64,000 nt of DNA from assembly GCA_028752905.1 (NCBI GenBank), contig JAQNBH010000002.1, positions 31,542,238-31,606,237 of the forward strand. Direction: 5' to 3'. The notes beneath the pieces are model-generated. The model did no database searches. It saw nothing but the letters and a program-made list of their open reading frames with translations, and was not told the DNA's origin. Positions 29,501 to 39,457 of the stretch are shown here, in pieces. Numbering within the stretch: the first letter of the stretch is position 1; each line of letters begins with the position of its first letter. Source of the stretch: Cladorhizidae sp. MBARI D1340-BT2 (Eukaryota > Porifera > Demospongiae > Poecilosclerida > Cladorhizidae). Made by a program: the position numbers and the translations under genes.

Positions 29501-31868
29501 AAGTGAGAAGCAGGCTTGTCTATATATGCAAGTGAGAAGCAGACTTGTCTATATATGCAAGTGAGAAGCAGACTTGTCTATATATGCAAGTGAGAAGCAG
29601 ACTTGTCTATATATGCAAGTGAGAAGCAGACTTGTCTATATATGCAAGTGAGAAGCAGACTTGTCTATATATGCAAGTGAGAAGCAGACTTGTCTATATA
29701 TGCAAGTGAGAAGCAGACTTGTCTATATATGCAAGTGAGAAGCAGACTTGTCTATATATGCAAGTGAGAAGCAGACTTGTCTATATATGCAAGTGTGAAG
29801 CAGACTTGTCTATATATGCAAGTGAGAAGCAGACTTGTCTATATATGCAAGTGAGAAGCAGACTTGTCTATATATGCAAGTGAGAAGCAGACTTGTCTAT
29901 ATATGCAAGTGAGAAGCAGACTTGTCTATATATGCAAGTGAGAAGCAGACTTGTCTATATATGCAAGTGAGAAGCAGACTTGTCTATATATGCAAGTGGA
30001 AGCAGACTTGTCTATATATGCAAGTGAGAAGCAGACTTGTCTATATATGCAAGTGAGAAGCAGACTTGTCTATATATGCAAGTGAGAAGCAGGCTTGTCT
30101 ATATATGCAAGTGAGAAGCAGACTTGTCTATATATGCAAGTGAGAAGCAGACTTGTCTATATATGCAAGTGAGAAGCAGACTTGTCTATATATGCAAGTG
30201 AGAAGCAGGCTTGTCTATATATGCAAGTGAGAAGCAGACTTGTCTATATATGCAAGTGAGAAGCAGACTTGTCTATATATGCAAGTGGGAAGCAGACTTG
30301 TCTATATATGCAAGTGAGAAGCAGACTTGTCTATATATGCAAGTGAGAAGCAGGCTTGTCTATATATGCAAGTGAGAAGCAGACTTGTCTATATATGCAA
30401 GTGAGAAGCAGACTTGTCTATATATGCAAGTGAGAAGCAGACTTGTCTATATATGCAAGTGAGAAGCAGACTTGTCTATATATGCAAGTGAGAAGCAGAC
30501 TTGTCTATATATGCAAGTGAGAAGCAGACTTGTCTATATATGCAAGTGAGAAGCAGACTTGTCTATATATGCAAGTGAGAAGCAGACTTGTCTATATATG
30601 CAAGTGAGAAGCAGACTTGTCTATATATGCAAGTGAGAAGCAGACTTGTCTATATATGCAAGTGAGAAGCAGACTTGTCTATATATGCAAGTGAGAAGCA
30701 GACTTGTCTATATATGCAAGTGTGAAGCAGACTTGTCTATATATGCAAGTGAGAAGCAGACTTGTCTATATATGCAAGTGAGAAGCAGACTTGTCTATAT
30801 ATGCAAGTGAGAAGCAGACTTGTCTATATATGCAAGTGTGAAGCAGACTTGTCTATATATGCAAGTGAGAAGCAGACTTGTCTATATATGCAAGTGAGAA
30901 GCAGACTTGTCTATATATGCAAGTGAGAAGCAGACTTGTCTATATATGCAAGTGAGAAGCAGACTTGTCTATATATGCAAGTGAGAAGCAGACTTGTCTA
31001 TATATGCAAGTGTGAAGCAGACTTGTCTATATATGCAAGTGAGAAGCAGACTTGTCTATATATGCAAGTGAGAAGCAGACTTGTCTATATATGCAAGTGA
31101 GAAGCAGACTTGTCTATATATGCAAGTGAGAAGCAGACTTGTCTATATATGCAAGTGAGAAGCAGACTTGTCTATATATGCAAGTGAGAAGCAGACTTGT
31201 CTATATATGCAAGTGAGAAGCAGACTTGTCTATATATGCAAGTGAGAAGCAGACTTGTCTATATATGCAAGTGAGAAGCAGACTTGTCTATATATGCAAG
31301 TGAGAGGCAGGCTTGTCTATATATGCAAGTGAGAAGCAGACTTGTCTATATATGCAAGTGAGAAGCAGACTTGTCTATATATGCAAGTGAGAGGCAGACT
31401 TGTCTATATATGCAAGTGAGAAGCAGACTTGTCTATATATGCAAGTGAGAGGCAGACTTGTCTATATATGCAAGTGAGAAGCAGACTTGTCTATATATGC
31501 AAGTGAGAAGCAGACTTGTCTATATATGCAAGTGAGAAGCAGACTTGTCTATATATGCAAGTGAGAAGCAGGCTTGTCTATATATGCAAGTGAGAAGCAG
31601 ACTTGTCTATATATGCAAGTGACAAGCAGGCTTGTCTATATATGCAAGTGAGAAGCAGACTTGTCTATATATGCAAGTGAGAAGCACACTTGTCTATATA
31701 TGCAAGTGAGAAGCAGACTTGTCTATATATGCAAGTGAGAAGCAGACTTGTCTATATATGCAAGTGAGAAGCACACTTGTCTATATATGCAAGTGAGAAG
31801 CAGACTTGTCTATATATGCAAGTGAGAAGCAGACTTGTCTATATATGCAAGTGAGAAGCAGACTTGTC
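26501..31868. repeat. degenerate right edge of the 29-bp satellite
   Basis: Variants begin with single-base insertions at 26501 (extra T) and 27111 (extra C). They become frequent after about 28.3 kb: ACTTG to GCTTG (for example 28789, 29253, 29340), GTGAGAAG to GTGTGAAG (27271, 28490, 29272, 30721, 31012), GTGGGAAG (29157, 30287), GAGAGGCAG (31306, 31393, 31450) and CACACTTG (28585, 31687, 31773). Edge divergence beside a uniform core is the pattern expected from unequal crossing-over. The final unit breaks off at 31868, directly against block A1. Confidence 0.95.
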
Positions 31869-33105
31869 TAAGAATTAAGCCGTAGCAGAGTCCCACATTA
31901 TTAATTTCTAAGTCACAGAACATTTTGGGGTAATTTCTGAGTACTGAGAAAAGCCCTGGTCTCAAGTTATCAGGATAAGGAGGGAGGTTCCACTCTGCTA
32001 CCATGTTCCATCAGTAAATGTCAAGAAGTGTACGTGAATCATGAATTTTTCCAAGTCAAAACTAACCTAGCCTTCATGATATAATCTGGCCAAGTCCAGA
32101 CACTAGCATGCATTCATTCTGTGCCATGCTCCTGATAACTGTATATTTATTGTACACTAGCATTCATTCATGCTGCACAATAATCCTAATGGAAAGGTGC
32201 TCACTTCTGACACAAAATGTAATATTTCTTTCTAACCATAATCCCATGTGACTGAACAAAGTTACTGGCAGTCATTTAGTGGCAAAAAAAGTCAAAATGA
32301 CCCATTTCAAACGGAAACATCATCGCAGCATCCTCTCCTCCCCATCCTATCCAGGATACTTCTTATAGTCATAGAGACTCGTAGTCATTGCCTATAATAA
32401 ACTCTTCCATTTCCTTTTCTCAACTTTGCTATTCATCATCTAGTTCCTTCTCTGGCCTCTGCCTGAGTGCACCCTGGGGATGCATGGAGATCATGTTTCT
32501 GCTTGACTTTTGTAATTCTTTCTTTTGTTGGTTATTGAAACGAGTCCTCATATATAGGAGGTGGATGAATTGTTATGCTATCTACGTATCTATTTAAGTA
32601 TCTATTAATTCACCATACATTCACCAGTAACAATTTTATGTAAGGCAGTGAGGATGAGTGAAGATGTGTGTGGACAAAGGAAAAATTAGCTTTCTTTGTG
32701 TTGCTCTTATCATTGGCAGAAACCATTATAGTCATCTGTTCAATATGAATGTCATCAATTTGTAAGACTTGATTTTTGATATGGTAAGTATCTAAGAGTT
32801 GTATAAATATTAAATACTCCTTACAACTTGTGAACTTGTTTTGGGTTGAGGAGAAAGTCCACTCAGATATTCTACAGATTCACAGAGACAATCATTTCCA
32901 GTTTTAGCAAATCCATTTCAACCAGACACCTCCACATGTCAGGATGAAACTCCAGCATCCATTCCTCTCAGCTATTATCATGTAGCCCATTATTACTTGC
33001 CTGGCTGCCATTTTTCTTTCCTCTAGCTTTTTGCCTTGTTGTGTGTCTTGAACTTGCTCTTCACTATGACAACCATTCACAGTTTACTTAAAATGGCATT
33101 ATATA
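31869..33105. other. unrecognised part of block A1
   Basis: No gene recognised. There is an imperfect internal duplication of about 23 bases (around 32103 and 32156). The stretch near 32938-33010 is similar to 41114-41190, hinting at another dispersed repeat. The short open frame at 32388-32597 is present unchanged in A2 but has no recognisable domain. Confidence 0.6.
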
Positions 33106-33645
33106 CAAGGTGGGGTAGAATAACCTCCTACATTTTACACAGTCATTGGTGCGGTGCTAGTCAGGTGGTAGTAGTGTCTTCCTGCTAATATCTTAACATT
33201 TCAGTTGCCATCATGCCTTGGACCAGTGTACACCACGCATTTACTGTTAAAAAGAATCGAATCTGTGATTGCGAAGCTGAGAGCTTTTCATATCAACTTT
33301 AGGCTTGGCCCAAATGATGCTGTTCGAGACCGAAAAAACATAATTGAAAATTTCAGGGCCACAGATTTAACATTAAAAAGAAAATCGAACATCGACCAAC
33401 AACCATTCTAATTGAAGGCTAGTATACACCAAAAAATTGCAGAAAAACTGCCGGAAATGACTCGCCGGGTGTTGCAAAACTTCAGAAATGGACTACAAAT
33501 GTGTATCTCTAATAGAGGCCACCATCTGGATGACAGCATTTTCAAAACCAATGAAAACAAACTGTATTCCATGCACTTCCACATTATAAAAAATAAATTT
33601 TGAATATAGTTTACAATTAAAATCCGGGAGTTTCTGCCCCACTCT
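33106..33645 (+). mobile_element. internally deleted mariner-like element with terminal inverted repeats (copy in A1)
   Basis: Both ends carry imperfect inverted repeats: near 33107-33128 a GGTGGGG(T/C)AGAA motif followed by an ACCTCC-like tail, mirrored at 33624-33644. TATA flanks both ends, as expected for TA target-site duplication. Inside, one plus-strand frame encodes an N-terminal helix-turn-helix-like segment (LGPNDAVRDRKNI) and then, after a single TAA at 33409, a C-terminal tail (VLQNFRNGLQMCISN, HLDDSIFKT) typical of Tc1/mariner-like transposases. The whole catalytic DDD/E core is absent, so this is a short non-autonomous derivative. An intact copy is expected elsewhere in the genome. 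The stop and the deletion are shared with the A2 copy. Confidence 0.75.
33205..33600 (+). pseudogene. mariner-like transposase remnant, N-terminal HTH joined to C-terminal tail
   Basis: Plus-strand frame broken by one TAA at 33409-33411. The first part (about 68 codons) ends in a segment resembling the DNA-binding helix-turn-helix of mariner-type transposases. The second part (about 63 codons) resembles the extreme C-terminus of the same proteins and stops naturally at about 33601. No residues of the catalytic DDE domain are present, so no transposase activity is possible. It sits between the inverted repeats of the surrounding element and was dead before block A duplicated, because A2 holds the same stop. 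The family assignment is from remembered motif similarity. Confidence 0.7.
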
Positions 33646-33784
33646 ATATATGGTCGCTGGCCTTTTCACATATTTTTTATTTTTTTATGTTTTATCCCCA
33701 AACTATTTATACAGAACAGAACAGTTTTGATAACTTCCAATGAGGTATAGTCACATTTTTATATAAGCTTGCTGTGCGAGAGAC

Positions 33785-35086
33785 AGTTAGTACTTCAACA
33801 CAGAACCAAGATCAATACTAGGAATTTCTGAAAGGTTGCTTTCAGCTGCATTTTAAGTTGGGTAAAATGAAAGTCGTTTTTCTAGAAATCTGTGATGAAC
33901 TTCAATTCTTCTTCAAAATCTTATTTGTTGGCATGTTTTAGATGAAAATCCCCTATCTTGCAGTAGCCAGGTTAATCAAAGCATGCCTATACACTAGATA
34001 TGACAAGTTCCAGACGTTCAAACTTTGTATAATGATCGACTGTCAGTGGGGAAGTCTCCTACAACAGAGCCATCTTCATGTCTTCTTGGTCTCTTTTATA
34101 TCCATAGCAGTACTCGATTAACTTCACAATCAGGGTCCATTTCTGTGACTTTGGACAAGAATAGATTGAAGTTTGCCTTAGATCGAATCAACTGCAATGT
34201 GGTGACAGTCATATCTGCTACCTTTTGCCCTTCAGCAGCAGGCATTTGAAGAAATTTAAATGTCTTGCTAAGGTTGTCACCGTGTCCAAGACTAATTATC
34301 CGAGCACTAAACCAAACATAAATCCTGTTTGATGATGCACCCATGATCGTAGCTCACAATTCTGTCTCCTTGACTCCATCAAACAATTCATCCCAAATTT
34401 TCTGAAAGACTTGAAAGTTATCAATGATGCTGTGTAAAGCCTATATGAGTAGTCCATCTTGTTGGACAAAGAACTCGGATGCCTTCAGTCAAGTCCGGTA
34501 GCTGCTGTCTTAGATTATGGAGAATGGCATCATGTTGAGAAGAGTTTTTGATCAGATCACAACCTCATACAATGTGTCCAAACCCCTCATCAGTTTGCAA
34601 CCCTTTTCAGCATCAGGGAATGCCAGGTTGAGAGAATACCCATAGCAATGAGTGGATAGTGCTCTGGGTTCTTCATCAAGAATCAGTTTGGCTACCCCAC
34701 AGTCTGCTCCTGATATTATAGATGCAGCACCATTGTAACATGTTCTCTGAGTTTTGTTACAGAAAAAATATTCGAGTCTGGACAACATGTATCATAGAGT
34801 TCAGCATCAAGTTGAGTTCGTTTCATAGAGACCAGCAGACTCTCATGAACGTCCAGTTTATTATTTGCCAATCAAATTGAAGCAATTAACTGGCAAAAAA
34901 AAATCCAGAGCCACATCTTTCGACATGAATGTCAAGGGCCTTGTACGTTTGTCTTTTCTCAACCCAGGCTTTGGTTAATTTGTCATCATCATGTCTTAAC
35001 TTTAGAAACTGCAAGAAGTTTGAGTCTGAAGGATCACCATGACCTTGCAGTGGGAGATCTTTGGAATGTATAATTTTATGTCGCAC
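33785..35086 (-). pseudogene. hAT-superfamily transposase pseudogene, ZMYM1-like (copy in A1)
   Basis: Reading right to left on the minus strand, conserved pieces of a ZMYM1/DUF4371-type hAT transposase appear in order: SDSNFLQFLKLR (about 35.0 kb), a segment with EEPRALSTHCYGYSLNL (about 34.65 kb), LCPTRWTTH (about 34.46 kb), then a long open stretch ending near 34096 (82 codons from a Met at 34344). The parts lie in different frames and are separated by several stops, so it cannot make a full protein. The N-terminal TTF-type zinc finger is not evident, and similarity stops near 33785 before the C-terminal dimerisation domain. The nucleotide sequence at 33785-34020 aligns with 63440-63720, which does continue into that domain. 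A2 carries the same breaks. Confidence 0.85.
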
Positions 35087-36577
35087 TGTGTTTTATAATG
35101 AGTGCTACAGATTAATCTACCACTGGTGTTGGTACAACATTTATACACAACACCACATATGTGATAATTATGACTAACATGTTATATAAATTAGGTTGAC
35201 TATATTACTTGTCCTGTTGTGAAATGAATTTCATGTTAGAGAGAACTTTCAATGCTGCCGGTACTGTCATGATACATTATTGGCTTAGTCTGTGGCTATA
35301 TAGCTTTAGCAGTGGCAGTAGCTTCAGTAACAGTTTTTGTCGCCATTGGTAAAGGGTCGGAGAGCTGTCAATAAATGTCAAAGGAAAAGATGATGGCTAC
35401 TCAATTCTTTTTCTTCGCTCACCTCAATGTCTAGCAGTCATGTGATATTGTATTTGTTTGCACTCATAACTATAGACACTACAATAGCATTATAGATAAA
35501 CAATCAGCAAAGAAACATGTTTCCAGGCTGATCCATCCTATTGTTTTTGTGGCAGAAAATGGCAGGCTGATCTCTGGTATTTTGTTACATAGCTATCTAC
35601 TAAAGTTGGTTTTCCAAGTCAACTGTTTTATAGCTAAATAATAGTAGCACATTCTGGGTACCTTTATGGAGGGACTGTGGCTGGAGATTCTCAAAGATGC
35701 AAAGAAGAGAGTGGAATTATTGCAAGCAGATCTCTGATTTATATAGAAGTTCTGGTTCACCTCCTTTCATATTTTATGGCTTACATGCCAAAAGAAGTCA
35801 TTGTCTGAACTTAAATGCTTGTACCCTCCAGGTGTGCCACCCTCCCTGGACAAGATCATCCCCTTATCCATACAATTTACATGTAATACATGTATGGAAA
35901 TGTCAGGCCTCATCAGCCTTGACTGTCTGCGGACTTCCCTGTAAAGAACGAACATTATAAATAGAATTTATAAATAGAGCTAGAACTCATAATCTCAGAC
36001 TATCAACCCATAGGATAATCATGATAAATTATGATCTCACACTCTTAGATAAGTCCTGTAGGGACATACAGTAATTCTACTCTCACACTGTTATCAACAC
36101 AATAAGCTATAAAAGCCTGGCTTTAAGAGTATTTAAACCCCTCTGCAGTCCAGGCTTTCTGCAGAGATCGTATACCTTACTAGATTTGAGCAACATATGG
36201 AAGCTTTTTATATCATTACAATGAGAGAGGAGGTGGCCAGTATGTTTGAGTTAGTGAGAAGTACCTCAAAAGTGCATATGACTGCCCAAGTTCGTGAGTT
36301 TTCTGCAGATCTGGTTTTGGTATATATATATATAGCTACTATTGCAAATGAACAATCTTGGTTTTTATATCAGTTTAACTCGCCTGGTAGCAGTTTGTGC
36401 AGCCAATTTCCTTCTGTTCATATCAGAGCTAGTGTTTCAACAAATCACTGAATAAATTGTGAAGATACTCCTGCCTAAAACATAGGGTGGAATTTTTTTA
36501 ATGTCAAAGCATGAATATACTAAAGTTGCTAACAATCTTAGCATTGTTGTTACTGACAATATTTTGACAACTACAAT
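35087..36577. other. no recognised gene; hAT flank, then unique sequence
   Basis: 35500-35670 is probably hAT-related, since it has an inverted, diverged match at 62156-62283. Right of 35746 no protein domain is visible. A TATAAAAG box at 36108-36115 with CTCTGCAG/CTGCAGAG inverted motifs just downstream looks promoter- or LTR-like, but no gene could be tied to it. The short open frames at 35697-35960 and 36197-36451 show no recognisable features. Confidence 0.5.
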
Positions 36578-37648
36578 CTAACTAAATTTAACTGCATATA
36601 AACAAGAAATAGTTAGAGCCAAAATGAGAATAGCTGTTTGAGCAGGTCCAGCTGCAGACTGAGCATGTGATGTTACAGCTGACTGAGTAGGTGCAGTTGT
36701 AGACTGAGTAGGTGCAGCTGTAGAATTACTAGGGGCAGCTGGACTGAACCTTGCCTGACAGACTCCTGGAGGTGTGATTTCACAGACTTGCCAGAGATCA
36801 TCTACATTGACGTACCTATAACTCTTGTTGTTTAAGCAACAACCTGATCTGTTCTTTAAGATGGTTAATTCATTTTTACAAGCTTCAAAGCAACTGGATA
36901 TTGTGGTACAGCTTTCTAATTTATTAAGTAACTGACTATCATCTTCAACACAGTAGGTTCCATTTCGATAACTGCAAAAATCATGAAGTTCACTTATGAA
37001 TTCAGGGCAATTATTCACATTTACTGAATCAAGGACTGGTTGTATAATTTCCTCTAAGCAAGAAAAATTCAGTCTGAACTCGATAAAAGTTTTTTCAGAT
37101 GTACAGTTACTATAATCTGGAGGGTCAGGAATATTGAGTGATGTGGGGGGGCACACAGCAGGAAAGGCCAATCCACAGGCAGAAAAATATCTTTTAGTGT
37201 TTTCAAAGTTGCTGACACAGCAACCATGATTGCTGACTAATGTAGTCAAATTATTATGGCACAGTGCAGAACAGGAACTGGAAGTCCTGCAATTGATTAG
37301 AAAATCATTTAGTTGAATTTCAAGTAAGCCACAGTATTCACCAGCTGAATTTTGACGGCAATCTCTTTCAATTTGTACTGGGTTAGCAAATGAAAGAAAA
37401 CCACACTGGTTTACTGAGTTTATGTAATTCTGTGCAAAAGAAGTGGTACATACTGCTCCAAGTAAAACACGTTGGCATTCTAGATCATAGTCTTCATGGA
37501 TTTGTCTTGGAACCCTGCTCTTGGATAGCTGGTATTTTGAGATGCGAGAGAAGAAGAATTGGTTCCCTGTGTCCATTTGGTTTCTATCGGCTGCGACGAT
37601 AACCGAAGTGAACAATATTGGCACTAGTTTCACTAAGACCAACATCAT
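36578..37648 (-). CDS. secreted two-domain 12-cysteine protein, probably GPI-anchored (paralogue 1)
   Basis: 356 codons without interruption. Residues 1-20 form a signal peptide (hydrophobic, ending VIVAA). RVPR at about 45-48 could be a furin-type cleavage site. Two homologous domains follow: cysteines at 58, 67, 82, 97, 106, 120, 126, 130, 143, 144, 158, 166, and at 182, 197, 214, 225, 233, 247, 253, 257, 270, 271, 289, 297. The shared core spacing is C-x13-C-x5-C-x3-C-x12-CC. A Ser/Thr/Ala/Pro-rich stalk (about 302-337) leads to a hydrophobic tail (about 338-356) with few charged residues, as in a GPI-anchor signal. N-glycosylation sequons are frequent (for example NLT, NCT, NFS, NGT, NRS). 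The first of two adjacent Met codons was taken as start. I do not recognise the domain family; a cell-surface recognition or adhesion role is only inference. It could be one exon of a larger gene, but signal and tail in a single frame argue for a complete product. Confidence 0.88.
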   Translation of the reverse strand: MMLVLVKLVPILFTSVIVAADRNQMDTGNQFFFSRISKYQLSKSRVPRQIHEDYDLECQRVLLGAVCTTSFAQNYINSVNQCGFLSFANPVQIERDCRQNSAGEYCGLLEIQLNDFLINCRTSSSCSALCHNNLTTLVSNHGCCVSNFENTKRYFSACGLAFPAVCPPTSLNIPDPPDYSNCTSEKTFIEFRLNFSCLEEIIQPVLDSVNVNNCPEFISELHDFCSYRNGTYCVEDDSQLLNKLESCTTISSCFEACKNELTILKNRSGCCLNNKSYRYVNVDDLWQVCEITPPGVCQARFSPAAPSNSTAAPTQSTTAPTQSAVTSHAQSAAGPAQTAILILALTISCLYAVKFS

Positions 37649-37920
37649 CGCAGTTGGGATATATTAAAATTGGGGTGCGCCTGAATGACTGTGACGCCAT
37701 TGGGCGTCAAAGGCAGCGTTAGCAAATGACTTTCTAGACGCTCTGCCTTCAACCAGCACAAGCGTCCAGGATACGAGTCTGATATTGAAAACTGGGTAGC
37801 TACGTGAACGTCAGTAGTTAGAAACGCAGTCCTCCTCAACCTGGTGCACCAGCGCCTTATTGCTACTGAGGAGACGATTCTTCCAGGGCGCAGGCCTGTA
37901 CCCAGACTTGGTTCCATCAC
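37649..37920 (-). promoter_or_regulatory. upstream block of paralogue 1, shared with other loci
   Basis: Directly upstream of the start codon. It contains a TATATTAAAA-type AT stretch within 25 bases of the ATG and a CCAAT pentamer on the minus strand. A perfect inverted repeat TGACGCC-ATTG-GGCGTCA lies at 37692-37709; TGACG half-sites are CRE/ATF-like. The part nearest the gene (to about 37755) is conserved upstream of paralogue 2. The distal part (about 37761-37880) recurs at 53966-54073. An open frame crosses the block on the minus strand (37645-37920), but its reading is not preserved in the other copies, so a regulatory or 5'-UTR role is likelier than coding. Confidence 0.5.
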
Positions 37921-38462
37921 TGGTGTTTTGTAATCTTTATCTAATTACCTGGTAAATTTACAGTGTAGCCTATAGCTGCCTCGTATCAGGATTTTGTATT
38001 ATATGCTACATTATGTTTTCTGGCCCCAACTCTATTGCATACTAAAGGACATGCGTTTTGGTTACGGAACACCCAGTTTCCCAAGGGGTCCATAACTCGG
38101 GAGGTCCTACTTTATATATTATGTTGTTTTTGTTTTTTTAATCCAAAAAATATATATTATTTTGTTAATTTATCTTATAAACTATAAATTATATACTTAA
38201 TAACAAAAAATATACATATTACTATGGATTTATACAACAAAATAGTTCATTTAAAAAAACTTAAAAAACAAGTCAATTACCAATGCAGCAAGGAAAGAGT
38301 TAAGTGATGGATGCAAGTTAGTTGTGAGGATTATGTGGTTGAGAATGGCAGACTAGAGCCACATACTGGAACTGGAGGAAGTAATTATTGCACGATCTTT
38401 ACACCCAGAGAATGACCAGAATAGTGCATGCCCAATGCCAACATTATCAAAACCAGAGAGCT
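37921..38462. other. AT-rich stretch without gene
   Basis: Nothing coding seen. 38110-38275 is very AT-rich with runs of A and T. Confidence 0.6.
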
Positions 38463-38853
38463 GACAAGAAACCCCTACACTTGTGGACAAGAAACCCCTG
38501 CACTTGCGGACAAGAAACCCCTACACTTGTGGACAAGAAACCCCTGCACTTGTGTACAAGAAACCCCTACAATTGTGGGATAGAAACCCCTGCACTTGTG
38601 GACAAGAAACCCCTGCACTTGCGGACAAGAAACCCCTACACTTGTGGACAAGAAACCCCTACAATTGTGGGATAGAAACCCCTGCACTTGTGGACAAGAA
38701 ACCCCTGCACTTGCGGACAAGAAACCCCTACACTTGTGGACAAGAAACCCCTGCACTTGTGGACAAGCAACCCCTACAATTGTGGGATAGAAACCCCTGC
38801 ACTTGTGGACAAGAAACCACTACACTTGTGGACAAGAAACCCCTGCACTTGTG
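38463..38853. repeat. 23-bp minisatellite, 17 units, with higher-order organisation
   Basis: 17 units of exactly 23 bases (391 bases). Units differ at fixed sites: CTACACTTGTG, CTGCACTTGCG, CTGCACTTGTG and CTACAATTGTG endings, and GACAAG versus GGATAG starts. The variants recur in blocks: units 2-6 and 11-15 are the same five-unit series (115 bases), and units 7-10 are that series lacking one member. The unit lacks stop codons in all three plus frames and at least one minus frame, so long but meaningless open frames of 64-147 codons cross it. Confidence 0.95.
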
Positions 38854-39457
38854 GATGCCATCACAGCCACACCTCCTCCACTCTAGCAAAGCTTATGAGG
38901 GTGTGCTTGACTTGCAGGCAAGTTAGTCACAACAGCAAATCCTGTTCAAACACAGAAACATGATATGATTTGCACTGCTCCATACTTACTAAGCTTCATC
39001 TAAATATGCCTAGCTCATGTGAAAGCCACACTCAAGCTTCCCATTCACTAGTTTGTTTTTGTTTTTCCATTTTCAAGCCATAGCTCATTGGCTAGCTATA
39101 GTAAGTTAAGTGTGGAGTCTGCCACAAAGAATTAAGTTAATTAAAATTGAAATACTATAACAATGATGGCCAGGCACAACTATTTACTCTTCCTTCCTTT
39201 TCCTTCCTTCTATATATTAATATACAAATAAATCAATATAAATGCATGTAAACAATTATAATAATTATAGTCTGTTCATATGATGTGCATTAAAAACTGT
39301 CAATTGCAAAACATTGAAAAGACAATCATCATCATGAAGTTCAGGATGAAAGGCAGAAGCTCAGGTACAGGAGCTTCAGGTAAAATGGCTCAATATAGAG
39401 TATATACCGGTATATAACCGGTATATATTATGGAATAGCTGTGTGGGTAATCTGTGA
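38854..39457. other. no gene seen; contains a doubled ACCGGT palindrome
   Basis: No coding signal. 39401-39426 holds two TATACCGGTATA-like palindromes whose ACCGGT centres (39406 and 39417) are 11 bases apart. 39200-39265 is AT-rich. Confidence 0.55.

Larger units (their letters stand above)
1..31868. repeat. 29-bp satellite array, about 1,099 tandem copies, open at the left edge
   Basis: Unit 1 occupies positions 1-29 and the same 29 bases follow head to tail to 31868. Each unit holds an alternating TATATA tract and an inverted repeat CAAGT-N9-ACTTG that could form a 5-bp hairpin. From 1 to about 26.5 kb the only departures I saw are three 27-bp units. After that, indels and substitutions accumulate. 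Because 29 is not a multiple of 3 and the unit contains TGA, each frame meets a stop about every 87 bases, so the array is non-coding. Long homogeneous arrays of short units are typical of satellite DNA at subtelomeric, pericentromeric or heterochromatic sites; which of these applies cannot be told here. The array begins before the window, so its true length is unknown. Confidence 0.99.
31869..35746. repeat. segmental duplication block A, copy 1 (A1)
   Basis: 3,878 bases that recur at 41493-45348. I found only three substitutions (32306, 33563, 35740) and one 22-bp stretch present here but missing in A2 (within about 31961-31984). It contains about 1.2 kb of unrecognised sequence, an internally deleted mariner-like element, a broken hAT transposase on the minus strand and about 650 bases of probable hAT 5' flank. 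The left border is also the border of the satellite array. The right border is at TATAG near 35746, where the copies separate. Confidence 0.97.

Noticed and set aside
1..31868. CRISPR array
   Set aside because: A 29-bp period recalls CRISPR repeats, but there are no spacers; units follow head to tail. The rest of the window is eukaryotic.
1..31868. Telomeric repeat
   Set aside because: The unit is 29 bases and has no TTAGGG-like simple motif. A subtelomeric location remains possible but is not shown.
31869..35746. Block A as a Helitron
   Set aside because: I looked for TC and CTRR ends with a 3' hairpin in both orientations and did not find a convincing pair.
37390..37602. Plus-strand frame conserved between the two paralogue loci (also 47781-47993)
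   Set aside because: Conservation follows from the minus-strand coding sequence of the 12-cysteine genes; no independent motif.
38388..38963. Overlapping open frames of 64-147 codons on both strands
   Set aside because: All arise from the stop-free 23-bp minisatellite; different frames give the same cyclic peptide, and there is no gene-like flank.
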